From a bacterium (GTDB taxonomy: Bacteria; Chloroflexota; Dormibacteria; Aeolococcales; Bog-877), in the NCBI GenBank assembly GCA_021816695.1, contig JAKAXE010000006.1, positions 1 through 62,344 of the forward strand: 62,344 nt of DNA, read 5' to 3'. How positions within the stretch are numbered: position 1 is the stretch's first letter; each line of letters begins with the position of its first letter. Both the position numbers and the translations under genes were made by a program. The notes below the pieces were generated by a model, which did no database searches, had not been told where the DNA came from, and saw nothing but the letters and a program-made list of their open reading frames with translations. Positions 18,634 through 29,792 of the stretch are shown piece by piece.

Positions 18634-19362
18634 ATGGACCTCAGCTTGAGCGGTCGGCGAGCGCTGGTGACCGGGGGCGGGAAGGGCATCGGAGCGGCGG
18701 TGGCCAGGGAACTCGCGGCCATGGGGGCCGAAGTGGTGATCAACTTCCGCGCCGACCGCGACTCCGCCGAGGCCGTGGCGGCCGAGATACCCGGGGCCGG
18801 GCTCCACCAGGCGGACGTGGGAGACCCAGCCCAGGTGGCCGAGCTGTTCGCCAGCTCCGGCCCCTTCGATGTGGTGGTCAACAACGCCGGCATCCTCAGG
18901 GATCGGCTGCTGCTCCGGATGAGCACCGAGGACTGGGACCAGGTGCTCCGGACCGATCTCTCGGCCGCCTTCCACGTCACCAAGGCGGCGGTTCCCCAGA
19001 TGATGCGCTCTCGGTGGGGGCGGATCGTAAACGTGACCTCGATCGTGGGCCTGGGGGGCAACCCCGGTCAAGCCAACTACGCCGCGGCCAAGGCCGGGCT
19101 GGTAGGGCTCACCAAGTCGGTGGCCAAGGAGCTGGGCACCCGAAGCATCACCTGCAACGCCGTCGCCCCTGGTTATGTCCGCACTGAGCTGACCAACAGC
19201 TCGCTCAGCGAGGAGGTGCTCAAGGAGCTGGTCCGGCTGACTCCGTTGCGGCGCGAGGGGACCGCGGCCGAGATAGCCGCGGCGGTGGCCTTCCTTTGCA
19301 GCCCGGCGGCCTCCTTCATCACCGGGGAGGTTCTTGTCGTGGACGGGGGACTTTCGGCCTGA
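18634..19362 (+). CDS. fabG: 3-oxoacyl-ACP reductase
   Basis: A 242-residue short-chain dehydrogenase/reductase. The NADPH-binding TGGGKGIGAAVA, the structural NNAG, the catalytic Ser (VTSIVG) and the YxxxK pair (ANYAAAKAG) are all present, with PGYVRTEL and a hydrophobic C-terminus. It reduces beta-ketoacyl-ACP as the next step after FabF. It starts 2 bases after the fabD stop. Its own stop is 1 base from the trpA stop on the other strand, with no room for a conventional terminator. Confidence 0.95.
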   Translation: MDLSLSGRRALVTGGGKGIGAAVARELAAMGAEVVINFRADRDSAEAVAAEIPGAGLHQADVGDPAQVAELFASSGPFDVVVNNAGILRDRLLLRMSTEDWDQVLRTDLSAAFHVTKAAVPQMMRSRWGRIVNVTSIVGLGGNPGQANYAAAKAGLVGLTKSVAKELGTRSITCNAVAPGYVRTELTNSSLSEEVLKELVRLTPLRREGTAAEIAAAVAFLCSPAASFITGEVLVVDGGLSA

Positions 19363-19363
19363 T

Positions 19364-20143
19364 CTATCGGCCGCAGAGCTCGGCCACGACGTCCCGCACG
19401 GCAGCGGCAGCGGCGTCTCCCCCGGCCGCCTCGACGATCCGGCTCCCGACCGCCACCCCGTCCGCGAGGCCGGCCAGGGAGACCACCTGTGAGCGGCGGC
19501 GGACCCCGAATCCCAGGACCAGCGGCCGGTCACTGAGGGCTCGAACTCGTTCCAGCAGGCCAGCCCCCTCGGTCGGTTCGCCAGCCCCGGTGACCCCGGT
19601 CCGGGAGACGCAGTAGACGAAACCGCTGGCGCGGGCGGCGGCCAGGGCCAGTCGCTGTTCGGGAGTGGTGGGAGCGACCATGGTGCACAGGGCCAGCCCG
19701 GCTCTCGAGGCGGCGCGACCCAGCCCATCCATCTCCTCCAGGGGGAGGTCGGGAACCAGGACGCCGTCCACCCCGGCGGCCGCGGCGGCCCGGCAGAACT
19801 CCTCCAAGCCGAACTGGGCCACCGGGTTCAGGTAGGTCATGAGGACCACCGGAACCCGAAGCCCGCGTGACCGCGCCTGCGCCACCTGGGCCAGGGCGAG
19901 CCGGGAGGTCATCCCGCGGGACAGGGCCAGGCGACCGGCCGCCTGGATTGTGGGGCCGTCGGCGAGAGGGTCGGAGTGGGGAATGCCTACCTCGATGACG
20001 GCGCCGCCGCCGGCCTCGGCCGCCAGGAGCAGGTCAACTGTGGCCTCCGGCTCCGGGAACCCGGCCATCAGATAGGGGCATACCCGCGGCTCCTCGTCCG
20101 AGCTCGGCAGCGCGGCGCGGATCGCATCACCCGCAGTGGTCAA
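19364..20143 (-). CDS. trpA: Tryptophan synthase alpha subunit
   Basis: About 259 residues, a TIM barrel that cleaves indole-3-glycerol phosphate to indole. Motifs include [13 protein letters not shown], the catalytic glutamate in [16 protein letters not shown], the catalytic aspartate in [10 protein letters not shown], and [14 protein letters not shown] place the start at a TTG (20143) that overlaps the trpB stop (TTGA), since upstream sequence in this frame is inside trpB. TrpA forms a tunnel complex with TrpB encoded just upstream. Confidence 0.94.
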   Translation of the reverse strand: MTTAGDAIRAALPSSDEEPRVCPYLMAGFPEPEATVDLLLAAEAGGGAVIEVGIPHSDPLADGPTIQAAGRLALSRGMTSRLALAQVAQARSRGLRVPVVLMTYLNPVAQFGLEEFCRAAAAAGVDGVLVPDLPLEEMDGLGRAASRAGLALCTMVAPTTPEQRLALAAARASGFVYCVSRTGVTGAGEPTEGAGLLERVRALSDRPLVLGFGVRRRSQVVSLAGLADGVAVGSRIVEAAGGDAAAAAVRDVVAELCGR

Positions 20144-21336
20144 GCGGACTCCCAGCCGAGCACCGTCTCCAGGTCCTTGTCCCCCCGGCCGCTGAGGCAC
20201 ACCAGGATCGGGCCCCCAGCCGCCTGCAGCCGCAGGGCCGCGGCCACGGCGTGGCTGGATTCGAGGGCGGGGATGATCCCCTCCAAGCGGGTTGTGAGGT
20301 GGAAGGCTTCCAGCGCCTGTCGATCGTCCAGCGCGATGTACGAGGCTCTCTGGGTGGCCAGCAGGTTGGCGTGCTCCGGACCCACCCCGGGGTAGTCGAG
20401 GCCGGCGGAGATGCTGTGCGTGGGCAGCACCTGCCCGTCGGGATCCTGGAGGATGTACGACCGCGACCCGTGGAGCACGCCGGGGGTTCCCAGCCCCAGA
20501 CTGGCTCCGTTCGCGCCGGGTTGGGGCCCGCGCCCTCCGGCCTCCACCCCCAGCAGCTGGACCTCGGTGTCCGGCAGGAAGGCGGCGAAGATCCCAATGG
20601 CGTTGCTGCCACCCCCGACGCTGGCGACCACCACCTCCGGCAGGCGACCAGCGAGCTCCAGCATCTGAGCCCGGGCCTCGCTGCCGATCACGGACTGCAG
20701 GGTCCTCACCAACCAGGGGTAAGGATGGGGCCCCACCACGGACCCAATCACGTAGTGGGTGTCGCGCACATTGGTGACCCAATACCGAATGGCCTCCGAG
20801 GTGGCGTCCTTGAGAGTGGCCGCCGGGTCCCCGACGGGCTCAACCCTCGCCCCCAGCAGCTCCATCTTGGCCACATTCACCGCCTGGCGGCGCATATCCT
20901 CGCGGCCCATGTAGACGACGCACTCCATCCCCAGGAGGGCACAGGCGGTGGCGGTGGCCAGGCCGTGCTGGCCGGCGCCGGTCTCGGCCACGATGCGGTG
21001 CTTCCCCATCCGCTTCGCCAGGAGGAGCTGGCCGAGGGCGTTGTTCAACTTGTGGGCTCCGGTGTGGAGGAGGTCCTCGCGCTTCAACCAGACCGGCCGC
21101 CCGGCCCGCTCGGAGAGTCGGCGGGCGTGGTGCAGCGGCGTGGGCCTCCCGGCGTATCCCGCCTCCAGCCCGTAAAACTCGGCGAGGAAGAGGGGATCGC
21201 TGAGTGCCTCGACCGCGGCGGCCTCCAGCTCCTGGAGGGCGGGGACCACGGTCTCCGGTACGAAGCTCCCCCCGAACTCGCCATATCGCCCCCTGGGGGG
21301 CGGCGCGGTCACGATGAGACGGCCGGGACCGTTCAT
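20140..21336 (-). CDS. trpB: Tryptophan synthase beta subunit
   Basis: A 398-residue PLP enzyme joining indole and serine. The PLP lysine lies in [15 protein letters not shown], the catalytic glutamate in [12 protein letters not shown], the phosphate-binding GGGSNAIG is intact, and the C-terminal [12 protein letters not shown] is typical. The start [13 protein letters not shown] is the usual TrpB1-type N-terminus. The ATG overlaps the trpF stop (ATGA). Confidence 0.96.
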   Translation of the reverse strand: MNGPGRLIVTAPPPRGRYGEFGGSFVPETVVPALQELEAAAVEALSDPLFLAEFYGLEAGYAGRPTPLHHARRLSERAGRPVWLKREDLLHTGAHKLNNALGQLLLAKRMGKHRIVAETGAGQHGLATATACALLGMECVVYMGREDMRRQAVNVAKMELLGARVEPVGDPAATLKDATSEAIRYWVTNVRDTHYVIGSVVGPHPYPWLVRTLQSVIGSEARAQMLELAGRLPEVVVASVGGGSNAIGIFAAFLPDTEVQLLGVEAGGRGPQPGANGASLGLGTPGVLHGSRSYILQDPDGQVLPTHSISAGLDYPGVGPEHANLLATQRASYIALDDRQALEAFHLTTRLEGIIPALESSHAVAAALRLQAAGGPILVCLSGRGDKDLETVLGWESA

Positions 21337-21956
21337 GCCCCCTCCGAGGCCTCGCGGGCGGCCGCCACGAAGCGCAGTACCAGGCGGCGGTCCTTCCGTC
21401 CCGGGGCAACTTCCAGTGACGAGCTGGCGTCCACCCCCTCCGGCCGGACCACCCTCACCGCCTCGGCCACGTTCTCTGGAGAGAGTCCTCCGGCGATCCA
21501 CACCGGCCGGTGCCTTGCCAGGGCCGCGGCCACCTCCAGGTCTGCCGGCGCACCAGTGCCCCCGGCGCCCTCGGAGGTCAGCGAGTCCACCAGGACAGGG
21601 AGGGTGGGCCACCACTCCGCCGACCGGCGCAGCGCCAGCCGGTCACCAGGCAAGAAGGGCAGGATGGAAACTGGCAGTTGGGTGATCAGCGCCCGGGGAC
21701 AGCTCCGGAGGTGAAGTTGCAGGGCAGTGAGGTGACACGACGCGGCCAACTCGGCCAGCTCCGCCAGACTCGCATCCACCAGCACCCCGACCCGGTCGGC
21801 GGCCGCGCCCACATAGTCGGAGATCTCCCGCGCCTGCCGGGATGAGACCCGCCGGGGGCTGCCGGGATGGAGCACCATCCCGATGGCGTCGGCACCGGCG
21901 TCCAGCGCGGCCCGCGCGTCCTCCCTGGTGGTGATCCCGCAGATCTTGACTCTCAA
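21333..21956 (-). CDS. trpF: Phosphoribosylanthranilate isomerase
   Basis: A 207-residue TIM barrel catalysing the Amadori rearrangement before TrpC in tryptophan synthesis. The catalytic cysteine is in [11 protein letters not shown] and the catalytic aspartate in VGVLVDASL. It also has [10 protein letters not shown] and VDASSSLE. The start is a TTG that overlaps the trpC stop (TTGA). The usual QLHG is present as QLHLRS. Confidence 0.94.
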   Translation of the reverse strand: MRVKICGITTREDARAALDAGADAIGMVLHPGSPRRVSSRQAREISDYVGAAADRVGVLVDASLAELAELAASCHLTALQLHLRSCPRALITQLPVSILPFLPGDRLALRRSAEWWPTLPVLVDSLTSEGAGGTGAPADLEVAAALARHRPVWIAGGLSPENVAEAVRVVRPEGVDASSSLEVAPGRKDRRLVLRFVAAAREASEGA

Positions 21957-22765
21957 ACTGCCGCCCTGCTCAGCGCCAGGAGTTCCCGCAGCCGATCCGC
22001 CGGGTCCGGGGACCGCATCAGAGCTTCGCCGACCAGGACCGCGTCAGCGCCGCAGGCGATCACCCGGGAGATGTCGGCGGAACTCGATATGCCGGACTCC
22101 GAGATCAGAATGGCTCCAGGTGGGGTGAGAGGGGCCAGCTCCTCGGTGGTCCGCAGGTCGACCGTGAGCCGGTCCAGATCACGGTTGTTTATCCCCACCA
22201 GATCCGCTCCCACGCTGGCGGCGACCCGCATCTCCCCCTGATCGTGGACCTCCACCAGAGCATCCATGCCCAGATCGTGGGCCATCTGCAGGCAGCTCCG
22301 GAGCGTCTCCAGCTCCAGGGCGCGGACGATGAGAAGCACAGCATCGGCGCCGGCGGCCCGGGCCTCCAGCACCTGCTCCGGCCCGACCAGGAAGTCCTTG
22401 CGCAGGACCGGCACGGTGGAGGCGGCGCGCACCAAGTGCAGGTCGTCCAGCGAGCCCCCGAATTGGGCGGGCTCAGTGAGGACGGAGAGAGCGGCAGCTC
22501 CCGATTCGGCGAAGGCGGGAGCCAGCTCAAGGGGGTCGAGCCCGCGCCGAAGAAGGCCCGCGGAAGGTGAGCTTCGCTTCATCTCCGCTACCACGGCCAG
22601 CCCAGGGCCGGCGAGGGCCTTCCGAAAGCCACGTGGCGCCGGAGCGTCTGCGGCCAGTTGCTCAAGCTGGCCCGGCCCCTGCCTTCGGCGCAGGTCGTCG
22701 AGGCGCTGGCGGGAGCCGGCGAGAAGGGGCCCGAGGACCCCGTAGCGGTTGCGGGCGTCCATCAT
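21953..22765 (-). CDS. trpC: Indole-3-glycerol phosphate synthase
   Basis: About 270 residues. Motifs: the catalytic lysine in VVAEMKRSSPSAG, SVLTEPAQFGGS, RKDFLVGPEQV, VEVHDQGEM, GINNRDL and ISESGISS. It closes the indole ring, and its product feeds TrpA/TrpB downstream. The protein starts with two Met codons (22765 and 22762); the first overlaps the acylphosphatase stop (ATGA). trpE, trpG and trpD are not in the window. Confidence 0.95.
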   Translation of the reverse strand: MMDARNRYGVLGPLLAGSRQRLDDLRRRQGPGQLEQLAADAPAPRGFRKALAGPGLAVVAEMKRSSPSAGLLRRGLDPLELAPAFAESGAAALSVLTEPAQFGGSLDDLHLVRAASTVPVLRKDFLVGPEQVLEARAAGADAVLLIVRALELETLRSCLQMAHDLGMDALVEVHDQGEMRVAASVGADLVGINNRDLDRLTVDLRTTEELAPLTPPGAILISESGISSSADISRVIACGADAVLVGEALMRSPDPADRLRELLALSRAAV

Positions 22766-23055
22766 CCGGCGATCGAGAAGGGTGAGAGTCCGGGTCCCAC
22801 CGCCTCCTCCTCGACCTGAACCATCTCCACGAGGGCAGCAGGGGGCCCCTCCCGGAGGAAATCGATGTACTCCAGTACCGCTGGCAGGGGGCCCTGGGCC
22901 ACAGTCTCCAGCCGCCCATCCGCCAAGTTGCGCACCCATCCCATCAGGCCGAGCTCGTCGGCCCGGCGGGCGGCATAGGCGCGGAAGCCCACCATCTGGA
23001 CCCGACCGCTCACCAGGCACCGCCGGCGGACCTCGGAAGGAGCATTGTGGGTCAT
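22762..23055 (-). CDS. acyP: Acylphosphatase
   Basis: A 97-residue enzyme hydrolysing acyl phosphates. The catalytic loop with arginine appears as SGRVQMVGFRAYA and the catalytic asparagine in GWVRNLADGRLE; both match the family. It is translationally coupled to trpC, but no pathway link is known. The gap to the adenosyltransferase gene is 30 bases, so it may share a transcript from trxB or sqdB. Confidence 0.93.
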   Translation of the reverse strand: MTHNAPSEVRRRCLVSGRVQMVGFRAYAARRADELGLMGWVRNLADGRLETVAQGPLPAVLEYIDFLREGPPAALVEMVQVEEEAVGPGLSPFSIAG

Positions 23056-23085
23056 CGTCCCAAGGTTAAGCGACCCGGCTGGGCC

Positions 23086-23625
23086 TCACTTGAGCACCGT
23101 CCCTCCGGCCTCCTCCTGCCGCGCCAGCATGAAGAGAAGGTCGGACAGCCGGTTGAGGTAGCGGAGCACCTCAGGATTGCCCAACAGACCCTGGCGCTGC
23201 AGGGAAACTGTGCGGCGTTCCGCCCTCCTCACCATGGAGCGGGCCAGGTCGATGGCCGCGGCTCCGGGCGAGCCCCCTGGGAGAACGAACCCCGCCGGTA
23301 TCCCGACCTCTCGCTCGAGACGGTGCACCCATGCCTCCAGCCGCTCCGGGGCCTCCGTGGAGAGCACCGGGAAGTGCTTCTCCAACCGGTCCCGGAGGTG
23401 AGGGTCCGTGGCCAGCTCCGCTCCCACGGTGAAGCACTCCCGCTCCAGCTCTAGAAGACCTTCGGCGACCTCGCTCCGGGAGCAGAGGGACCGGGCCAGC
23501 CCCATGGCGGAGATGGCCTCGTCCAGGGCGCCGTAGGCTTCCGTCCGGAGGTCATCCTTGGGCACCCGCCCGCCGTATAGGAGGCTGGTCTCGCCCTGGT
23601 CACCTCCGCCGGTCACGATGCTCAC
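23086..23625 (-). CDS. PduO-type cob(I)alamin adenosyltransferase
   Basis: A 179-residue helical protein. TGGGDQGETSLLYGGRVPKDD at the N-terminus is the ATP-binding signature of PduO/MMAB adenosyltransferases. Later motifs are GALDEAISAMGLAR, FVLPGG, the conserved arginine segment ARSMVRRAERR, and LNRLSDLLFMLAR. It makes adenosylcobalamin from cob(I)alamin and ATP. The GTG start overlaps the trxB stop (GTGA). Confidence 0.93.
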   Translation of the reverse strand: MSIVTGGGDQGETSLLYGGRVPKDDLRTEAYGALDEAISAMGLARSLCSRSEVAEGLLELERECFTVGAELATDPHLRDRLEKHFPVLSTEAPERLEAWVHRLEREVGIPAGFVLPGGSPGAAAIDLARSMVRRAERRTVSLQRQGLLGNPEVLRYLNRLSDLLFMLARQEEAGGTVLK

Positions 23626-24587
23626 CCGGCGCCAACGGCCGCCATCTCGGGCTGGGCCAACTCCTCCTCGACGTACTTGGTGGCCGCGATGGCGGCGGTG
23701 GTGCCGTCTCCGACCGCGGTGGTGACCTGGCGGGTCAGCTGCGCCCGCACGTCACCGGCGGCGAAGATCCCGGGGATCGAGGTCCGCATGTTGGCGTCGG
23801 TGAGGTAGTACCCCTGAGGGTCATGCTCCACGTGCCCGGCGACCAGCTGGGTGTTGGGGATGAAGCCGACGAAGATGAAGACCCCCCCGACCGCGAACTC
23901 GCTGCGCTCGCCGGTGCGGACGTTGCGCAGCCTGAGGGAGGTCACCCGGCTCTCGTCACCGGTGATCTCCTCCACGACGGTGTCAAGCAGGAACTCGATC
24001 TTGGGGTTCTGTCGGGCCCTCTCCAGCAGCAACGGCTGAGCCCGGAACTCCTCGCGACGGTGGATCACCGTGACCTTGGAGGCGTAGCGGGTCAGAAACG
24101 CCGCCTCCTCGATGGCCGCGTCTCCTCCACCCACCACTGCCAGGTGCTCCCCGCGGAAGAAGGCCCCGTCGCAGACCGCGCAGTAGGAGACACCGCGGCC
24201 GGCGTACTCCTGCTCCCCAGGAACCTCGAGCTTCCGGGGCTGGCCGCCGGCCGTGACGATCACCGCCTTGGCGTAGTAGGGCTCCTCCTCCTCAACCTCG
24301 ATCCGCTGCCGTCCGTCGGGAAGTGGGACGATGGCGGACACCCGCGCAGATACCAGCTCGGCGCCGAAACTGAGCGCGTGCTCCGCCATCTTGCTGGCGA
24401 GCTCCGGTCCGGTGATCGAAGCGAAGCCGGGATAGTCCTCGATGGCCTCGGTGTTCAGCAACTCCCCGCCGGGCAACCCCGCTTCGAGCAGCAGTGTCCG
24501 CTTCAGCGCCCGTCCCGCGTACAGGGCCGCCGTGAGCCCGGCGGGGCCCCCTCCCACGACCGCAATGTCGTACTCCCGTTCCGTCAC
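23622..24587 (-). CDS. trxB: Thioredoxin reductase
   Basis: A 321-residue flavoprotein reducing thioredoxin with NADPH. It has the FAD fold VVGGGPAGLTAALYAGR, the redox pair in SYCAVCDGAFF, the NADPH fold VVGGGDAAIEEA and HRREEFRAQ, and the closing GIFAAGDVRAQLTRQV. Length is normal. It is followed by the coupled adenosyltransferase gene. Confidence 0.96.
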   Translation of the reverse strand: MTEREYDIAVVGGGPAGLTAALYAGRALKRTLLLEAGLPGGELLNTEAIEDYPGFASITGPELASKMAEHALSFGAELVSARVSAIVPLPDGRQRIEVEEEEPYYAKAVIVTAGGQPRKLEVPGEQEYAGRGVSYCAVCDGAFFRGEHLAVVGGGDAAIEEAAFLTRYASKVTVIHRREEFRAQPLLLERARQNPKIEFLLDTVVEEITGDESRVTSLRLRNVRTGERSEFAVGGVFIFVGFIPNTQLVAGHVEHDPQGYYLTDANMRTSIPGIFAAGDVRAQLTRQVTTAVGDGTTAAIAATKYVEEELAQPEMAAVGAG

Positions 24588-24653
24588 GACGCGCCTCCAG
24601 ATGGCCAGAACTCTCCTTCAGCTTACCCACTAGGGGAGGCGTCGAAGCCGGGA

Positions 24654-26268
<1,615 letters not shown>

Positions 26269-27207
26269 CTACCCCGCGGTCCACTGCCGGATCACCGGCA
26301 GGACCTCCAGGAGCGGGATGGCGAACGCCCCCACCCCGAATTTGGCCGCCAGGGTCATGATCCCCACCACCTGCCCCTGGGCGGTGAGCACTGGTCCGCC
26401 GCTGTTTCCCGGAAAGATGTGGGCGGGGATGCGGATCAGATCTATGTAATTGGTCAGCTGTCCTGGCTCGGCATCACCAACCGTGGCCCTCTGGTTGAGG
26501 CCGTCCACCAGGGAGACGGTGACCGGGGGATGTCCCGTGGCTCCCTGGGACGCCAGGACCACGACCGCCTGCCCCATGGACGCGGAGGCGGTGTCCAAGG
26601 GCAGCGGCGATTCGGTGAGGCCCTCAGCCTGAACCTCGGCCAGGTCGAGCTGGGGGTCCGAGTTCACCACTCGGGCCGGGTACTCCGCTCCGGACGAGGT
26701 GACCACGTGGAAGCTCAGCCCCTGGCTGACCACATGGTCGTTGGTGATGAAGTCCCCGCGGGAATCCACCGGCCATCCAGTGCCCAGCTCCTCGGAGGCG
26801 GTGCCCACCGCCACCACGGTGACGATCTCAGGAAGGTCCTGGCCAGCGATCTCTTGGAGGGCGGTGCCGGTGCCCGCGGCAGTCGGTGTGGGGGTCGGGG
26901 CCAGAGCCAGGTTGCGGGCCACATGGTGACCGTCGGGAGTACGGCGCGCCAGCGAGAGCCCGGCCGCGGCGCCCGCGGCCAGTCCGATGGCGATCACCGC
27001 CACCCCGGCTGCCACGCGGGTCCACCACCGATGGCCTCGGTGCGACAGCGGGTACTCATCCCCTGGGCTCCAGGCCTCGGGCTCCCAGCCCTCCCCCACT
27101 GGGGAGAGGTCAACTCCGGGCGGATCCCAGGGAAGCGGCTGCCTGGGGGCTGTCCAGCCACCATCCGCTCGCCCGCCCTGCTCCGGGACGTGTGTTTCCG
27201 TCGTCAA
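26269..27207 (-). CDS. Membrane-anchored trypsin-like serine protease (HtrA-related, no PDZ)
   Basis: A 312-residue protein with a cytosolic Pro/Gly-rich N-terminus (about 60 residues), one membrane helix (VAAGVAVIAIGLAAGAAAGL) and an extracytoplasmic trypsin-fold domain. Catalytic triad: His in FITNDHVV, Asp in DPQLDLAEV, Ser in FPGNSGGPV. No PDZ domain follows. Such proteins process or degrade proteins outside the membrane. The start is a TTG; a GTG a few codons downstream is an alternative. Confidence 0.85.
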   Translation of the reverse strand: MTTETHVPEQGGRADGGWTAPRQPLPWDPPGVDLSPVGEGWEPEAWSPGDEYPLSHRGHRWWTRVAAGVAVIAIGLAAGAAAGLSLARRTPDGHHVARNLALAPTPTPTAAGTGTALQEIAGQDLPEIVTVVAVGTASEELGTGWPVDSRGDFITNDHVVSQGLSFHVVTSSGAEYPARVVNSDPQLDLAEVQAEGLTESPLPLDTASASMGQAVVVLASQGATGHPPVTVSLVDGLNQRATVGDAEPGQLTNYIDLIRIPAHIFPGNSGGPVLTAQGQVVGIMTLAAKFGVGAFAIPLLEVLPVIRQWTAG

Positions 27208-27304
27208 GCCTCCTGCTCGGCGGCCGACTCCAGATCATGCCGCCCCCGCCGCACCGCACTCCGATGTGCAGGGTAACTCCGGGACCCTCCGCCAGGGCCC
27301 CAGG

Positions 27305-27391
27305 TGGTGCCGGGAGCGGGACTCGAACCCGCACGCAGTGACCTGCACAGCGCCCTGAACGCTGCGTGTCTACCAGTTTCACCATCCCGGC
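27305..27391 (-). tRNA. tRNA-Leu (anticodon CAG)
   Basis: The minus strand folds into a full class II tRNA. Acceptor arms GCCGGGA and TCCCGGC, discriminator A and an encoded CCA (27305-27307 on the plus strand as TGG). The anticodon stem-loop CAGCG-TTCAGGG-CGCTG gives anticodon CAG, followed by a long variable arm and a T-arm with GGGTTCGAGTCCC. A possible -10 element (TACGAT) lies 11 bases upstream. Confidence 0.96.
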
Positions 27392-27442
27392 CGGGCCTGC
27401 CAATCGTACCGGATGAAGGCTCGGGGATCGAGCGCCGCCGGC

Positions 27443-29071
27443 TCACCCCGTCCACTCCACCACATTCGTGAAGAGCTGGGCGGGATCCCCCACCGCCGGC
27501 ATGCCCGGGGTGTGGGCCGAGTTCAGGTGGGCGTACACCAGCTCTGGGGTGTAGAGGAACACCGCCGGCATCTGGGTCCCCAGCTCCTGGACCACCACTC
27601 TGTAGGCGGCGATGCGGCTGGGCAGGGATGTGGCGGTGGCCAGCTGGTCGAGGGCGTGCGTCAGGATGGGATCGGCGGCCCCCTGACCGAGGTCGGCGCC
27701 GGCCGCACCGCTGCCGCCGAAGAGGCCGGAGATGTCGAGGGTTGGTCCGTTGTCGAAGCCCACCAGCGCCATCTGGAACTCCCCCTTGCCGAGCTGGGCG
27801 TTGAGGAAGGATGCGGCCGGGTATTGGACGACGCTCACGGGAATGCCCGCTGAGCCCAGCTGGGCGGCCAAGGCCCGGGCCACCGCCGGGAGGGGCTCCA
27901 CGTCGGGCACGGCGAGGCGCAGCTGTAACGGTCTGCCGCCGGCCTCGTAGAGTCCCACAGGCGGGGTTCGCCGGTACCCAGCGGACGCCAACAGCTGGCC
28001 CACCGACGAGACTGGGGGTCGGGGTGGAGTGACGGCCGCGGCCCAGCTGATCGAGTCGGGTAGCGGCCCGAACTGTGGCCTCGCCATTCCGGGCACGGCT
28101 CTGGCGATGAGCTGGCTCCGGTCCACGAGGGAGGCCACCGCCTGGCGGATGGCGACTTCTGCCAGGGGCGGGCTGGACTGGTTGAAAAGCAGCTCCACGA
28201 AGGAGTAGGTGAGTACGTGCGCGCGCACCGCCGCGGGGGGCAGGCTCGCGAGCTCGGAGCTGGTGGCCAGGAGCCAGCCATCGACCTTGCCGGCGCTCAT
28301 CTGAGCGGCCACCGCGGCAGAACTGGGCTCGAGCTGGATCACAAAGCGCGCGATGTGCGGACGTGGTTGATAGTTCGGATTGCGGGTCAGCACGACCTGG
28401 TCCGGCAGGTTGGCGGTCAGGGTGAAGGGGCCGGCGGCAGGCGGGAACGGGCCGGTCGGTCTCAGGCCCTCGCCCAGGTAGCGCGCGGGCTGGTCGTGGT
28501 ACGGGGCCTCGGGGAGGATGGGTAGCTCCGCCGTGGTCGCGAAGTTGGGAGCTGGCCCGGGGAGGATGAAGGTCCCGGACCAGAAGGAGCTGGCCTCCAG
28601 GCTGATCCCCAACCAGGGGGCGGCCAGGGATGGGTCGGGGAACCTGCCCGACTGCAGGACCGCAAGGGTGAAGCCGACATCTCGCGTGGTGATCGGCGCT
28701 CCGTCGGACCAGCGCCCGCCCGGGGGCAGGGTGAAGCTCCAGCGCGAGCCACCGGCCTCGGACCGGAAAGAGCTGGCCAGCCCCAGACGCGGCGATCCGG
28801 AGGGCCCGGGCTCGGTGAGCCCGGGGGCGCTCAGGGCGGCCACCATCGTCGCCACCGGGCTGGTGGGGTCGAGCAGGGAGCTCAGGGGAGACGGACCGGT
28901 GGGGGCGACGAGCCCCTCGGTGAAAACCTGGTCGGCGCCCAGCTGGAGCAGTCCCAAGGTGAGGGCGCCAACCCCCACCAACATGAGCGCGGCTGTGGCT
29001 GCCAGGGCCGGTAACCGGAGAGGATGACGACGACGGTCGAAGGCGCCCGAGAGGCTGAGGTGGTCCCTCAG
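27443..29071 (-). CDS. ABC transporter substrate-binding protein, peptide/nickel family 5
   Basis: About 542 residues if started at the CTG overlapping the secG stop (CTGA); no ATG, GTG or TTG lies between that point and the hydrophobic anchor LPALAATAALMLVGVGALTLG. The extracytoplasmic part fits family 5 binding proteins: WSFTLPPGGRWSDGAPITTRDVGFTL, LTRNPNYQPRPHIARFVI, FNQSSPPLAEVAIRQAVASLVDR and a C-terminal VVQELGTQMPAVFLYTPELVY. No cysteine lipobox is seen, so it is probably anchored by its N-terminal helix. No permease genes are adjacent, so it may be an orphan. Confidence 0.75.
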   Translation of the reverse strand: MRDHLSLSGAFDRRRHPLRLPALAATAALMLVGVGALTLGLLQLGADQVFTEGLVAPTGPSPLSSLLDPTSPVATMVAALSAPGLTEPGPSGSPRLGLASSFRSEAGGSRWSFTLPPGGRWSDGAPITTRDVGFTLAVLQSGRFPDPSLAAPWLGISLEASSFWSGTFILPGPAPNFATTAELPILPEAPYHDQPARYLGEGLRPTGPFPPAAGPFTLTANLPDQVVLTRNPNYQPRPHIARFVIQLEPSSAAVAAQMSAGKVDGWLLATSSELASLPPAAVRAHVLTYSFVELLFNQSSPPLAEVAIRQAVASLVDRSQLIARAVPGMARPQFGPLPDSISWAAAVTPPRPPVSSVGQLLASAGYRRTPPVGLYEAGGRPLQLRLAVPDVEPLPAVARALAAQLGSAGIPVSVVQYPAASFLNAQLGKGEFQMALVGFDNGPTLDISGLFGGSGAAGADLGQGAADPILTHALDQLATATSLPSRIAAYRVVVQELGTQMPAVFLYTPELVYAHLNSAHTPGMPAVGDPAQLFTNVVEWTG

Positions 29072-29298
29072 CCGACCCGGATTTGGATGATGGCCACCAG
29101 GGCGAAGGCCGCCGTCAGCCAGATCGAGGCGCGGAAAAGCCCCTTCTCCAGACCGCGGCGGGTTCGGTACCCGCCGCCCATGTCCGTCCCCCCGCCGATG
29201 GTGCCGCCAAGGCCGCTCGACTTGGGTGTCTGGAGCAGGATGGTGATCATCACCAGTACTGCCAGAACCACCTCGAGGACGGTTACCACGGTTTTCAT
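29068..29298 (-). CDS. secG: Preprotein translocase subunit SecG
   Basis: A 76-residue membrane protein with two helices flanking a glycine-rich loop: ILLQTPKSSGLGGTIGGGTD is the SecG signature, and GLEKGLFRASIWLTAAFAL starts helix 2. It assists SecYE in protein export. The ATG overlaps the mec stop. Confidence 0.92.
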   Translation of the reverse strand: MKTVVTVLEVVLAVLVMITILLQTPKSSGLGGTIGGGTDMGGGYRTRRGLEKGLFRASIWLTAAFALVAIIQIRVG

Positions 29299-29792
29299 CA
29301 GCTCTCCACCACAACGCCCGGGGGATTATAGCCCGGCGCGGGATGGCTCCCCTCTCCAGTGGGCAGCTCCTCGAACTCAGCTCCCTCGTCCTGGCCGGCG
29401 AGGATCCACGCGGTGGCCCGCCTCATCCTCCCTTGGTCCACGGCGCAGACCACGTACACGTACCCCGGCCAGGCGTGGTCGCGATCGAACTGGCTGGGGC
29501 GGGCGGGGTGGTCCGGGTGGGTGTGAAAGAAGCCCAGGATCTCCTCTCCTCGCGAGCGGCCGGCACGCTCAGCGGCGATGATGTCCCGGGGGTCGAGCTC
29601 GTAACGGTCGTGGCGCCGGTCCTCGACCAGGTTGCGGCCTGGGAACACCTCCGAGACCTCCCAGACGCCTTCCCGGGCCTTCCCCACCAGGACACCGCAG
29701 CCCTCGAACGGGTAGGCGGACTCGGCCAGTTCGCGCATCCTCTCCCACTGGCCCCCGGTGAACCTCAGCTCCCGCTCCGCAGCTTCGTTCAT
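29298..29792 (-). CDS. mec: JAMM/Mov34 metallopeptidase, Mec-like
   Basis: A 164-residue zinc peptidase. JAMM residues are visible: Glu30 in YPFEGCGVLVG and His90-x-His92-x7-Ser100-x2-Asp103 in FFHTHPDHPARPSQFDRD. Mycobacterial Mec removes cysteine from the CysO-Cys adduct after CysM action. Here it lies directly downstream of cysM (overlap of stop and start) while the CysO partner is at 13,246. It could also trim the Leu-Arg tail that follows the CysO diglycine; that is inference. Confidence 0.86.
   Translation of the reverse strand: MNEAAERELRFTGGQWERMRELAESAYPFEGCGVLVGKAREGVWEVSEVFPGRNLVEDRRHDRYELDPRDIIAAERAGRSRGEEILGFFHTHPDHPARPSQFDRDHAWPGYVYVVCAVDQGRMRRATAWILAGQDEGAEFEELPTGEGSHPAPGYNPPGVVVES

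Noticed and set aside
20251-21714. 487-residue plus-strand frame over trpB
   Set aside because: Antisense to trpB, with no recognisable domain; long antisense frames are common at high GC.
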